Shown: positions 15,001 through 26,597 of the stretch, piece after piece
Layout: the number at the start of each line of letters is the position of its first letter
How positions within the stretch are numbered: position 1 is the first letter of the stretch
The notes under the pieces: model-generated
Database searches by the model: none
What the model was told of the DNA's origin: nothing
What the model saw: only the letters and a program-made list of their open reading frames with translations
NCBI RefSeq assembly: GCF_015706575.1
Contig: NW_024037048.1
Span: 9,689,512-9,753,511 of the forward strand
Direction of reading: 5' to 3'
Source of the DNA: Patiria miniata
Taxonomy: Eukaryota; Echinodermata; Asteroidea; Valvatida; Asterinidae
DNA: 64,000 nucleotides
Translations under genes and position numbers: made by a program

Positions 15001-16549
15001 TTAGATCCAGACACATGAGAGCCATGTCGGCTGGCGCTGACAGCCCTTGCTATGGGACTTACTGCACAAAAACGAAACTGGGGGCATCATGTACCTACTT
15101 CTGGAGCTCACTCCAAAAGTTTCAAGTCTGAAGCCTTGCCGATTTGTCAGCTTGTTGGCCTATTCATCCGCTATCCAACAAGCTTAAGTTTGTCAAAATC
15201 CATCCATGTTAAGGTACCTTTAGACCCAGACACATGAGAGCCATGTCGGCTGGCGCTGACAGCCCTTGCTATGGGACTTACTGCACAAAAACGAAACTGG
15301 GGGCATCATGTACCTACTTCTGGGGCTCACTCCAAAAGTTTCAAGTCTGAAGCCTTGCCGATTTGTCAGCTTGTTGGCCTATTCATCCGCTATCCAACAA
15401 GCTAAGTTTGTCAAAATCCATCCATGTTAAGGTACCTTTAGACCCAGACACATGAGAGCCATGTCGGCTGGCGCTGACAGCCCTTGCTATGGGACTTACT
15501 GCACAAAAACGAAACTGGGGGCATCATGTACCTACTTCTGAGGCTCACTCCAAAAGTTTCAAGTCTGAAGCCTTGCCGATTTGTCAGCTTGTTGGCCTAT
15601 TCATCCGCTATCCAACAAGCTAAAGTTTGTCAAAATCCATCCATGTTAAGGTACCTTTAGACCCAGACACATGAGAGCCATGTCGGCTGGCGCTGACAGC
15701 CCTTGCTATGGGACTTACTGCACAAAAACGAAACTGGGGGCATCATGTACCTACTTCTGGGGCTCACTCCAAAGTTTCAAGTCTGAAGCCTTGCCGATTT
15801 GTCAGCTTGTTGGCCTATTCATCCGCTATCCAACAAGCTAAAGTTTGTCAAAATCCATCCATGTTAAGGTACCTTTAGACCCAGACACATGAGAGCCATG
15901 TCGGCTGGCGCTGACAGCCCTTGCTATGGGACTTACTGCACAAAAACGAAACTGGGGGCATCATGTACCTACTTCTGGGGCTCACTCCAAAAGTTTCAAG
16001 TCTGAAGCCTTGCCGATTTGTCAGCTTGTTGGCCTATTCATCCGCTATCCAACAAGCTAAAGTTTGTCAAAATCCATCCATGTTAAGGTACCTTTAGACC
16101 CAGACACATGAGAGCCATGTCGGCTGGCGCTGACAGCCCTTGCTATGGGACTTACTGCACAAAAACGAAACTGGGGGCATCATGTACCTACTTCTGGGGC
16201 TCACTCCAAAAGTTTCAAGTCTGAAGCCTTGCCGATTTGTCAGCTTGTTGGCCTATTCATCCGCTATCCAACAAGCTAAAGTTTGTCAAAATCCATCCAT
16301 GTTAAGGTACCTTTAGACCCAGACACATGAGAGCCATGTCGGCTGGCGCTGACAGCCCTTGCTATGGGACTTACTGCACAAAAACGAAACTGGGGGCATC
16401 ATGTACCTACTTCTGGGGCTCACTCCAAAAGTTTCAAGTCTGAAGCCTTGCCAATTTGTCAGCTTGTTGGCCTATTCATCCGCTATCCAACAAGCTTAAG
16501 TTTGTCAAAATCCATCCATGTTAAGGTACCTTTAGACCCAGACACATGA

Positions 16550-17863
16550 GAGCCATGTCGGCTGGCGCTGACAGCCCTTGCTATGGGACTTACTGCACAA
16601 AAACGAAACTGGGGGCATCATGTACCTACGTCTGGGGCTCACTCCAAAAGTTTCAAGTCTGAAGCCTTGCCGATTTGTCAGCTTGTTGGCCTATTCATCC
16701 GCTATCCAACAAGCTAAAGTTTGTCAAAATCCATCCATGTTAAGGTACCTTTAGACCGCGACATATGAGAGCCATGTCGGCTGGCGCTGACAGCCCTTGC
16801 TATGGGACTTACTGCACAAAAACGAATCTGGGGGCATCATGTACCTACTTCTGGAGCTCACTCCAAAAGTTTCAAGTCTGAAGCCTTGCCGATCTGTCAG
16901 CTTGTTGGCCTATTCATCCGCTATCCAACAAGCTAAATTTTGTCAAAATCCATCCATGTTAAGGTACCTTTAGACCCAGACACATGAGAGCCATGTCGGC
17001 TGGCGCTGACAGCCCTTGCTATGGGACTTACTGCACAACAACGAAACTGGGGGCATCATGTACCTACTTCAGGGGCTCACTCCAAAAGTTTCAGGTCTGA
17101 AGCCTTGCCGATTTGTCAGCTTGTTGGCCTATTCATCCGCTATCCAACAAGCTAAAGTTTGTCAAAATCCATCCATGTTAAGGTACCTTTACTCCCAGAC
17201 ACATGAGAGCCATGTCGGCTGGCGCTGACAGCCCTTGCTATGGGACTTACTGCACAAAAACGAAACTGGGGGCATCATGTACCTACTTCTGGAGCTCACT
17301 CCAAAAGTTTCAAGTCTGAAGCCTTGCCGATTTGTCAGCTTGTTGGCCTATTCATCCGCTATCCAACAAGCTAAAGTTTGTCAAAATCCATCCATGTTAA
17401 GGTACCTTTAGACCCAGACACATGAGAGCCATGTCGGCTGGCGCTGACAGCCCTTGCTGTGGGACTTACTGCACAAAAACGAAACTGGGGGCATCATGTA
17501 CCTACTTCTGGGGCTCACTCCAAAAGTTTCAAGTCTGAAGCCTTGCCGATTTGTCAGCTTGTTGGGCTATTCATCCGCTATCCAACAAGCTAAAGTTTGT
17601 CAAAATCCATCCATGTTAAGGTACCTTTAGACCCAGACACATGAGAGCCATGTCGGCTGGCGCTGACAGCCCTTGCTATGGGACTTACGGCACAGAAACG
17701 AAACTGGGGGCATCATGTACCTACTTCTGGGGCTCACTCCAAAAGTTTCAAGTCTGAAGCCTTGCCAATTTGTCAGCTTGTTGGCCTATTCATCTGCTAT
17801 CCAACAAGCTTAAGTTTGTCAAAATCCATCCATGTTAAGGTACCTTTAGACCCAGACACATGA
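16550..17863. repeat. Satellite higher-order unit, copy A (1,314 bp, six monomers)
   Basis: Six distinguishable monomers in fixed order: an ACGTCTGG monomer ending in GACCGCGACATATG; a GATCTGTCAG/CTAAATTTTG monomer; an ACAACAACG/TTCAGGGGCTC/TTTACTCCCAG monomer; a near-consensus monomer; a CTGTGGGACT/GTTGGGCTATT monomer; and an ACGGCACAGAAACG/AAGCTTAAG monomer. The next 1,314 bp repeat the same order. Confidence 0.88.
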
Positions 17864-19177
17864 GAGCCATGTCGGCTGGCGCTTACAGCCCTTGCTATGG
17901 GACTTACTGCACAAAAACGAATCTGGGGGCATCATGTACCTACGTCTGGGGCTCACTCCAAAAGTTTCAAGTCTGAAGCCTTGCCGATTTGTCAGCTTGT
18001 TGGCCTATTCATCTGCTATCCAACAAGCTAAAGTTTGTCAAAATCCATCAATGTTAAGGTACCTTTAGACCGCGACATATGAGAGCCATGTCGGCTGGCG
18101 CTGACAGCCCTTGCTATGGGACTTACTGCACAAAAACGAATCTGGGGGCATCATGTACCTACTTCAGGAGCTCACTCCAAAAGTTTCAAGTCTGAAGCCT
18201 TGCTGATCTGTCAGCTTGTTGGCCAATTCATCCGCTATCCAACAAGCTAAATTTTGTCAAAATCCATCCATGTTAAGGTACCTTTAGACCCAGACACATG
18301 AGAGCCATGTCGGCTGGCGCTGACAGCCCTTGCTATGGTACTTACTGCACAACAACGAAACTGGGGGCATCATGTACCTACTTCAGGGGCTCACTCCAAA
18401 AGTTTCAGGTCTGAAGCCTTGCCGATTTGTCAGCTTGTTGGCCTATTCATCCGCTATCCAACAAGCTAAAGTTTGTCAAAATCCATCCATGTTAAGGTAC
18501 CTTTACTCCCAGACACATGAGAGCCATGTCGGCTGGCGCTGACAGCCCTTGCTATGGGACTTACTGCACAAAAACGAAACTGGGGGCATCATGTACCTAA
18601 TTCTGGGGCTCACTCCAAAAGTTTCAAGTCTGAAGCCTTGCCGATTTATCAGCTTGTTGGCCTATTCATCCGCTATCCAACAAGCTAAAGTTTGTCAAAA
18701 TCCATCCATGTTAAGGTACCTTTAGACCCAGACACATGAGAGCCATGTCGGCTGGCGCTGACAGCCCTTGCTGTGGGACTTACTGCACAAAAACGAAACT
18801 GGGGGCATCATGTACCTACTTCTGGGGCTCACTCCAAAAGTTTCAAGTCTGAAGCCTTGCCGATTTGTCAGCTTGTTGGGCTATTCATCCGCTATCCAAC
18901 AAGCTAAAGTTTGTCAAAATCCATCCATGTTAAGGTACCTTTAGACCCAGACACATGAGAGCCATGTCGGCTGGCGCTGACAGCCCTTGCTATGGGACTT
19001 ACGGCACAGAAACGAAACTGGGGGCATCATGTACCTACTTCTGGGGCTCACTCCAAAAGTTTCAAGTCTGAAGCCTTGCCAATTTGTCAGCTTGTTGGCC
19101 TATTCATCTGCTATCCAACAAGCTTAAGTTTGTCAAAATCCATCCATGTTAAGGTACCTTTAGACCCAGACACATGA
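17864..19177. repeat. Satellite higher-order unit, copy B (1,314 bp)
   Basis: Same six monomer types in the same order as 16550-17863, with few differences. Private changes include GCTTACAGCC in the first monomer and GGTACTTACTG in the third. Both reappear in the following partial block, so copy B and the next block are closer to each other than either is to copy A. Confidence 0.88.
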
Positions 19178-19795
19178 GAGCCATGTCGGCTGGCGCTTAC
19201 AGCCCTTGCTATGGGACTTACTGCACAAAAACGAATCTGGGGGCATCATGTACCTACGTCTGGGGCTCACTCCAAAAGTTTCAAGTCTGAAGCCTTGCCG
19301 ATTTGTCAGCTTGTTGGCCTATTCATCTGCTATCCAACAAGCTAAAGTTTGTCAAAATCCATCAATGTTAAGGTACCTTTAGACCGCGACATATGAGAGC
19401 CATGTCGGCTGGCGCTGACAGCCCTTGCTATGGGACTTACTGCACAAAAACGAATCTGGGGGCATCATGTACCTACTTCAGGAGCTCACTCCAAAAGTTT
19501 CAAGTCTGAAGCCTTGCTGATCTGTCAGCTTGTTGGCCAATTCATCCGCTATCCAACAAGCTAAATTTTGTCAAAATCCATCCATGTTAAGGTACCTTTA
19601 GACCCAGACACATGAGAGCCATGTCGGCTGGCGCTGACAGCCCTTGCTATGGTACTTACTGCACAACAACGAAACTGGGGGCATCATGTACCTACTTCAG
19701 GGGCTCACTCCAAAAGTTTCAGGTCTGAAGCCTTGCCGATTTGTCAGCTTGTTGGCCTATTCATCCGCTATCCAACAAGCTAAAGTTTGTCAAAA
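19178..19795. repeat. Satellite higher-order unit, copy C (first three monomers only)
   Basis: The first three monomer types of copy B are repeated almost exactly, including GCTTACAGCC, the CTGATCTGTCAG variant and the ACAACAACG monomer. After about 19795 the order breaks and more divergent monomers follow, marking the right limit of clean higher-order structure. Confidence 0.8.
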
Positions 19796-20053
19796 TTCAT
19801 CCATGTTAAGGTACCTTTAGATCCAGACACATGAGAGACATGTCGGCTGGCGCTGACAGCCCTTAGTATGGGACTTACTGCACAAAAACGAAACTGGGGG
19901 TATCATGTACCTACTTCTGGGGCTCACTCCAAAAGTTTCAAGTCTGAAGCCTTGCCGATCTGTCAGCTTGTTGGCCTATTCATCCGCTATCCAACAAGCT
20001 TAAGTTTGTCAAAATCCATCCATGTTAAGGTACCTTTAGACCCAGACACATGA

Positions 20054-21852
20054 GAGCCATGTCGGCTGGCGCTGACAGCCCTTGCTATGGGACTTACTGC
20101 ACAACAACGAAACTGGGGGCATCATGTACCTACTTCAGAAGCTCACTCCAAAAGTTTCAAGTCTGAAGCCTTGCCGATTTGTCAGCTTGTTGGCCTATTC
20201 ATCCGCTATCCAACAAGCTAAAGTTTGTCAAAATTCATCCATGTTAAGGTACCTTTAGATCCAGACACATGAGAGCCATGTCGGCTGGCGGTGACAGCCC
20301 TTGCTATGGGACTTACTGCACAAAAACGAAACTGGGGGCATCATGTACCTACTTCTGGGGCTCACTCCAAAAGTTTCAAGTCTGAAGCCTTGCCGATTTG
20401 TCAGCTTGTTGGCCTATTCATCCGCTATCCAACAAGCTAAAGTTTGTCAAAATCCATCCATGTTAAGGTACCTTTAGTCCCAGACACAGGAGAGCCATGT
20501 CAGCTGGCGCTAACAGCCCTTAGTATGGGACTTACTGCACAAAAACGAAACTGGGGGCATCATGTACCTACTTCTGGAGCTCACTCCAAAAGCTTCAGGT
20601 CTGAAGCCTTGCCGATTTGTCAGCTTGTTGGCCTATTCATCCGCTATCCAAAAAGCTATAGTATGTCAAAATCCATCTATGTTAAGGTACCTTTAGACTC
20701 TACACATGAGAGCCATGTCGGCTTGCGCTGACAGCCCTTGCTATGGGACTTACTGCACAAAAACGAAACTGGGGGCATCATGTACCTACGTCTGGGGCTC
20801 ACTCCAAAAGTTTCAAGTCTGAATCCTTGCCGATTTGTCAGCTTGTTGGCCTATTCATCCGCTATCCAACAAGCTATAGTTTGTCAAAATCCATCCATGT
20901 TAAGGTACCTTTAGTCCGTGACACATGAGAGCCATGTCGGCTGGCGCTGACAGCCCTTGCTATGGGACTTACTGCACAAAAACGAATCTGGGGGCATCAT
21001 GTACATACGTCTGGGGCTCACTCCAAATTTTTCAAGTCTGAAGCCTTGCCGATTTGTCAGCTTGTTGGCCTATTCATCCGCTATCCATCAAGCTATAGTT
21101 TGTTAAAATCCATTCATGTTAAGGTACCTTTAGACCGCGTCACATGAGAGCCATGTCGGCTGGCGCTGACAGCCCTTGCTATGGGACTTACTGCACAAAA
21201 ACGAATCTGTGGGCATTATGTACCTACGTCTGGGGCTCACTCCAAAAGTTTCAAGTCTGAAGCCTTGCCGATTCGTTAGCTTGTCGGCCTATTCATCCGC
21301 TATCCAAAAAGCTATAGTATCTCAAAATCCATCCATGTTAAGGTGCCTTTAGACCGCAACACATGAGAGCCATGTCGGCTGGCGCTGACAGCCCTTGCTG
21401 TGGCACTTACTGCACAAAATCGAATCTGGGGGCATCATGTACCTACGTCTGGGGCTCACTCCAAAAGTTTCAAGTCTGAAGCCTTGCCGATTTGTCAGCT
21501 TGTGTGCCTATTCATCCGCTATCCAACAAGTTATAGTTTGTCAAAATCCATCCATGTTAAGGTACCTTTAGACCGCGGCACATGAGAGCCATGTCGGCTG
21601 GCGCTGACAGCCCTTGCTATGGGACTTACTGCACAAAAACGAAACTGGGGGCATCATGTACCTACATCTGACGCTTACTCCAAAAGTTTCAAGTCTGAAG
21701 CCTTGCCGATTTGTCAGATTGTTGGCCTATTCATCCGCTATCCAACAAGCTATAGTTTGTTCAAATCCATCCATGTCAAGGATACATGAGAGCCATGTCG
21801 GCTGGCACTGACAGGCCCCGCTATGGGACTTACTGCACAAAAACGAAACTGA
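20054..21852. repeat. Diverged right edge of the satellite array
   Basis: About eight monomers still line up with the 219-bp consensus but carry many more substitutions (AAAAAGCTATAG, GTGTGCCTATTC, TGGCACTTACTG). One monomer near 21770 lacks most of the GGTACCTTTAGACC segment. The last recognisable consensus stretch ends near 21852. Rising divergence toward an edge is expected where exchange no longer homogenises the copies. Confidence 0.88.
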
Positions 21853-22895
21853 CCACTGCTGACTCCAAACTTATAAGAGAATGTAGCCATCCGTGTCAAA
21901 ATAGTTGGATGATGAAGTTTTTGATGAAGAGGGCACTTAAAGTCGAGATATAGTAAGTCACGTCATTGCTGTTTGAGCGCCAAAGTTAGGCAGTCAAATG
22001 GAAAACCGCAAAGAAATAAACTTGGCCAAAACATAGTTGCGTCAACTCCAAACTTGTGGAAGAATGTAGCCACTCTTACTAGCTCCATATTCAAATTTCA
22101 AAATATTCTGAGATTTCTGAAGAAGGGTACTAAATGTCGAGATATTGCAAGTCATGTCATAGCTGATGGAGCACCAACTAATAGGCAGTCAAAATGCAAA
22201 ACCGCACAGAAATAACCTCAGCCAAAACATAGTTGCATATCCCTAATTTTCTCCAGTTATATTTGGTCAGCCATACTTGTGGGAGAATGTAGCCACATTA
22301 CCTAGCTCCACATCCATGTCAAAATATTTCGAGATTTCTGATGACAACGCCACTGCCATATTCATGTCATAGCTGGCAGAGGGCCAACAGACTGATCGGC
22401 AGGCAAATGGAGAATACTGCACAGAAATATAGTCGGCCGAAACATCGATACGTATCTTTAATTGTCTACAGGTATCTGCTGAATTCAAACGTGTTGTATA
22501 ATGTAGTCACACTAGCAAGGTCCCTATCCATGTCAAAATATTCCAGAATTACTGATGGCAAGGGCACTAAAAAATGAGATATTGCTAGTCACATCTTAGC
22601 TGGCAGAGCACCAACTGATAGGCAGTCAAATGGAATATATTGTACATATATAACCTTGGCCAAAATATGGATGCGCATGTCAAATTATCTTCAACTTTGT
22701 ATTTGATCTGCGGACTTTAAATTTGTTGGGAACTGTAGCCACAATATCCAGCTCCCTATCCATGTCAAAAATCCGAGAATTTCTTTCTAAAAAGGGACTC
22801 ATACTCGAGATTTAGCATAAGTCATATCATAGCTGGCCCAGGGTTCGCTGACAGGCAGTCAAATAGTGCACAGAATGTCTCAAACTAAACGCATA
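21853..22895. repeat. Ancient decayed monomers of the same satellite (~5 copies)
   Basis: The motif ATGTAGCCAC or a close variant recurs at about 21881, 22064, 22287, 22501 and 22733 (spacings about 183-232 bp). In fixed order around it sit a TCCATGTCAAAATATT-like block, a TCGAGATATTGCAAGTCA-like block, AGCTGGCAGAGCACCAACTG, AGGCAGTCAAATGG and ACTGCACAGAAATA. Several align with the satellite: AGCTGGCAGAGCACCAACTG with GTCGGCTGGCGCTGACAG, and ACTGCACAGAAA with ACTGCACAAAAACGAAA. I read these as old satellite monomers outside the homogenised zone. An independent related repeat is the alternative. Confidence 0.7.
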
Positions 22896-22988
22896 TGGAT
22901 ATGTCAAATTATCTCAACAAAAGCAAATCATCCTATTGCCATTATTGTCGTATGGCTTGGAATATACATTGAGGTAAGAGCCGTTATA

Positions 22989-23655
22989 CAGGGTGAGTCA
23001 GAAAAAGCGGAACCCAAATCCCATAAAATATATTTCATATTTAAAAGAATAATTAGCACCGACAACAATAATGACTGAAAAGCCAATTTGATAAGCTACT
23101 TTTTTATTTTAAAAAAATATACAAATTGCTCAATCCGATCAAAGAACATCACCATTTAAACACAATGACCCTAAAACCCGTCTCGTCCAAAAAAGCCATT
23201 CATTGTGTGTTTTGACTGTTTGAACAACAAAGAAAATGACACAGAATACATATATCAACAATTGCTACCAACTGTAGCATATCTTTATTAACAAACCTGG
23301 CAAACAATTTAATTAATAAAATATACTTTTTTAAAGGACGGGCCTTCGAAGGGATTCTGTTGAATATGTTTATTGTTTATACTGAGATTTAATCGCTGGT
23401 GATGTTTGAAGAAAGATGCGACGACGATTCTTGAAATCGCATTGGGGGGGGGGGGACGAGACAGGTTTTAGGGTTATTGTGTGTAAATGATGATATTTTC
23501 TAAACGGATTGACTAATTTCAGTAAATTTTTTTCATCAAACAGTACCTTGTAAAATTGGCTTTCCAGTCATTGTTATTTTGGGTGCTGCATATTTGTTCA
23601 AAATATGACATATAATGTTTTGGGGTTTGGTTCCGCATTTTTTTTACTCACCCTG
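22989..23655. mobile_element. TA-flanked foldback DNA element (MITE), ~667 bp
   Basis: Both ends begin CAGGGTGAGT and are flanked by TA (22987-22988 and 23656-23657), as in Tc1/mariner-like insertions. The inverted similarity continues inward for roughly 190 bases per arm: AAAGCCAATTT, CAATCCG, ACACAATGACCC and CCCGTCTCGTCC on the left have inverted partners on the right. The loop is about 240 bases. There is no transposase reading frame, so it is non-autonomous. A poly-G tract sits at about 23444-23455. A similar lone end lies at 58423. Confidence 0.85.
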
Positions 23656-25019
23656 TAACATTATTAAAAACAATAATTCAGTAACATAAGAAGTGCAAAC
23701 ACTTACCAGACTCAGCAGTGTTGAAGAATTCCTTGAGTAGCTGCGACGTTGAACCACATCAGCTTTATCAGCCTGCCATGCATGATAGCGTCCGAGGGTT
23801 ACAGGAAAATTGATGAACGGATGCCCGTGAAAACCCTATAGCTAGCAAAAGGCAAAACGATCAAACGGTCTTTTTAAAAGGTGTTGTTTAAACAATTTTT
23901 AACAATGTTCATTGCTTCCTTATTCAAGGCCACTATCCTATATCACTTCTCCAATAAAGGGCCATACAGAAGGTTAACACCTTGAGGCCATTTCTTTTTA
24001 CAATTAGCATGTTGTTTACAAGGAAGAAAGTGAGCATTATCATGTCTAAAACAACATCGGAAAGTCGAAAGACGCCAGTATACAAATATAACAATTAACA
24101 TGTTTAATTTGAGGATGGACAGTCGATATTAGCTCCAACAAGTTTTGGAAGATGATAAAATAGTTCCTAAGGCGAAATTAAAGGGGCACTGCGTCCTGAA
24201 AACCACGAAATGTGCATGTTTCTGGTTTTGGTTGAGTCAGTAAAATTCACTCAGGAATATCACACTAACTTCTGACCTTATGTGTAGATGACCTTAGTAA
24301 ATAGCCTTACATGTAGTTGTCCATGTAGTGCTTGGATGCCCTTTCCTTGAATGCAAGTAGTGTCCTAGAGTTGACGACGTTTGCTGGTGTGGCAGGGCCA
24401 AATTGAACTTGTAGTTTTTACTGTATTGCTTTTAGTGTTTAAGTATAGGTGTAGCTCCCCTGCATAAATCACCCCTTTTTATTAGATGTCCCCTACCCTT
24501 TCATAGAAGTGTGTACCCCTGATTAACTTTTCCCTTTTCCCCAGTAACATGACCCCTTAGAACAATAGCCCCTTTAATAAGACCATGTGCTCTGCCACCC
24601 TGTAAGTCCACAGCCCCTCACTTAGCAGACCGGCGGCACAGAAGAGAGTTGTGTTTTATTGGCGAGTTATTTCCTCTCTTTCCCCTTTTCTTGGGAGCGC
24701 CTGCCCTGTGTGTTTTGGAGCTGCTATAGTCACCTGGTTTCGGTCAAATTGCATTTAAGGTCCATTACTTTGACGCTCTGTGTTGGTTTTTTAAGTTGTT
24801 TTTTAAGTTGGTTTTACTGTTAATTTTGGTTTTGGTTGTAGTTTTTATCATTGTTTTTTTTTTTGGTTTTAAAGGGTTTTTTCTGCTTTGGTCTCAAGTT
24901 TGTTTCATTTTAAAATCCTTTTCTTAATAGAATAGTTCGCGACTTGTTCTTAGATCCTATGGTCTTGTATTAAATTATTTGTGTCGAGTTGAATCCCCAT
25001 GTCAAGAGTGTCAATTTTC
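23656..25019. other. Intergenic stretch, no gene seen
   Basis: Apart from a possible LINE tail near 24307-24420 I see no coding signal. The right half is rich in T runs and short CCCCT-type pyrimidine stretches. Confidence 0.5.
24307..24420 (-). mobile_element. Possible 3' tail of a non-LTR retrotransposon
   Basis: Read on the minus strand, about 35 codons end in a stop and contain ANVVNSRTLLAFKERASK. This resembles the 'lP..iVns.tl..FK..L' end of CR1/Jockey-type LINE reverse transcriptases. The piece is short and has no further support. Confidence 0.35.
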
Positions 25020-25790
25020 CAGGTTACACTGGCAACTTCTTCCATCCTGTAATTGTTCTCGGGAAGAAAGAGTTCCAGTAGGCTTCCTTAGTTGCATGTC
25101 GTTTGTAGGATTTGTGTTGGTGCCCCCTGGTATTTCTTGTGTTGCAGTTGAGGTGATCTGCTCGTGAGATGTAAACCAGCTCATGATTGATTTTGTAGAG
25201 CACTGATAGCCTTTGTATCTTCCTTTGCTCTTCCATGTCTCCCCACTTGATGTGCTCCAGGATTCCAGTGACTGTTCCCTCTTCCTATACTATAATTTTT
25301 GTGTGCAGAATCTTGTTGCATAATTTTGGACTATGTCTAGTGTTACGGTATATTACACTCAGTGTGTGTCCCACACAGTCACTGCATACTCCAAAGATAG
25401 GGTGTGCCATGCATTTCACTTCTTCTGGGCAGCTCCACATATTCCGCCTGATGACTCCGAGAAATGTCGGGGTTTTGGCTGCAGCAAGCTGTGTTCGATG
25501 TGAGTTGCTCCCCACAAAAGGTGTAGGATCTCTTTGGAGGATTCCGGTAAGCAAATGTGATAGTACAGCACTTCGATGAATTAAAGTTCATGAGCCATTC
25601 ATTCTGCCATGATTCGAGCAACTTGAAATTGTTTTGTAGAGTTGAGGTGTCCTTGTCAGGTGATATTTGTTGGTATACTAGGCAATCGTCAGCAAATAGT
25701 CTCACTTGTGAAGTCAACTTGCTCGGCAGGTAAAGTCAGCAGTATAGTGGTCCGAGCACTGCTCCTTGCGGAACTCTTGATTTTTAAAGA
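25020..25790 (-). mobile_element. CR1/Jockey-type LINE fragment (reverse transcriptase 3' half)
   Basis: The minus strand encodes pieces of a non-LTR reverse transcriptase. From about 25785 down come VPQGAVLGPL, then SQVRLFADDCLVYQQI with the catalytic FADD at about 25690, then ESWQNEWLMNFNSSKC. After frame changes, RLSVLYKINHELV and SFFPRTITGWKKLP follow at 25030-25230, the usual C-terminal block of CR1/L2/Jockey elements. At least two frame changes and a missing 5' half make it a dead, 5'-truncated copy. It abuts the long-inverted-repeat element starting near 25790, so that element either inserted into it or the LINE stops there. The exact clade cannot be fixed by eye. Confidence 0.85.
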
Positions 25791-26411
25791 AGTCCGATAG
25801 CCCATTGAGGTTTAATTAGAATATCGCGCACAAAAGGTTTGATGGTGGCAGCGAGTAGGTGGGGGTGTCCAACCGTCAAAACCGTCACTCTTAAGTGACA
25901 CACCCCGTGCGTTTCGGAGGGGGCACCACCTAAAGACACCCCCCCCCCCCCCCCCCAGTGACTTTTAATTAGAATATCGCGCACAAGCACGGTGAAAAGC
26001 GAAAAGATAGTTTTCGAAAAATTTATCAATAACCAATAACTTAAGGATGAGAAATCCCGTGTGCATGAATGTTTAAGAACGGCCTAATTAGCACTAATTA
26101 TTTACTGTTAATTGAACTTTTGAGCACAAGAGCGAAACCTTCACTATAAGCTGCTTGTGACTATAATGCAAGATCCACAACTTAAGAATAGCTTTTCCCG
26201 TTCATTTTGTGTTTAAGAACGAGTTAAAGTTCAATAATTAGCCGCCTTCTAAGGTGCTTTTTGTTTTATGTGTTTAAACATTGAGCACAACGATCATTCC
26301 AACACCAAACGGTAGTGTACGAGTCAGCGTTTGCAGAATGTCAAGTTAAGAATAAAAAACTCGTGCAAAATCTGCGAACGGCTTTATTTACCGCGAAATA
26401 ACGCAAAACCG

Positions 26412-26597
26412 TAAAGCCCGGTTCATACTTCATGCGAAAGCGAATGCGAAGCGAATTTGACGTCATAAAACATTCGCTGCGAAATTCGCCCGAGTTGAAA
26501 TATGTTCATCTTTTACGAATTCGCAGCGCGAATACTTGCCACGACGTCACAAGTCGCGTTCGCTCTCGCTTTCGCGCAGAGTATGAACCGGGCTTAA
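26412..26597. mobile_element. 185-bp palindromic MITE (family E), copy 1
   Basis: It begins AAAGCCCGGTTCATACTT and ends with the complement AGTATGAACCGGGCTTA. The interior is nearly symmetric, with AAGCGAATGCGAAGCGAATT, GACGTCA and ACGAATTCGCAGCGCG blocks. An inverted second copy is at 57549-57728. It is nested inside the 25790-27570 element. Confidence 0.85.

Larger units (their letters stand above)
8903..20053. repeat. Higher-order repeat zone of the satellite (mostly 6-mers)
   Basis: Diagnostic monomer variants recur at multiples of 219 bp. The variant with AAGCTTAAG instead of AAGCTAAAG ends near 8902, 10209, 11303, 12392, 13705, 15237, 16549, 17863, 19177 and 20053. The steps correspond to 6, 5, 5, 6, 7, 6, 6, 6 and 4 monomers. 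The ACGTCTGGGG variant and the AGACCGCGACA variant usually follow the same spacing. This is higher-order organisation of the type known from alpha satellite, produced by unequal exchange or conversion of multi-monomer blocks. Confidence 0.9.
1..21852. repeat. 219-bp tandem satellite array (~100 monomers)
   Basis: A head-to-tail array with a 219-bp consensus monomer fills the first third of the window and runs off its left end. Each monomer carries the same landmarks in order: ATGAGAGCCATGTCGGCTGG, ACTGCACAAAAACGAAACTG, CTCACTCCAAAAGTTTCAAG, AGCTTGTTGG, CCAACAAGCT and a KpnI-type GGTACC. Most monomers differ by a few substitutions or one-base length changes. 219 is divisible by three, so the same short stop-bounded frames recur in every copy; these are not genes. 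The scale suggests heterochromatin (pericentromeric, subtelomeric or interstitial), but the sequence does not say which. Confidence 0.98.

Noticed and set aside
195-21811. Dozens of 60-98-codon reading frames starting MRAMSAGADSPCYG or MGLTAQKRNWG
   Set aside because: They are the same frame seen in every satellite monomer, each closed by stops in the monomer itself; no splice or domain support.
1-21852. CRISPR-like regular repetition
   Set aside because: The repeats are 219 bp and contiguous with no unique spacers, in a eukaryotic setting.
25235-25579. 114-codon plus-strand frame
   Set aside because: Antisense shadow of the LINE reverse-transcriptase fragment.
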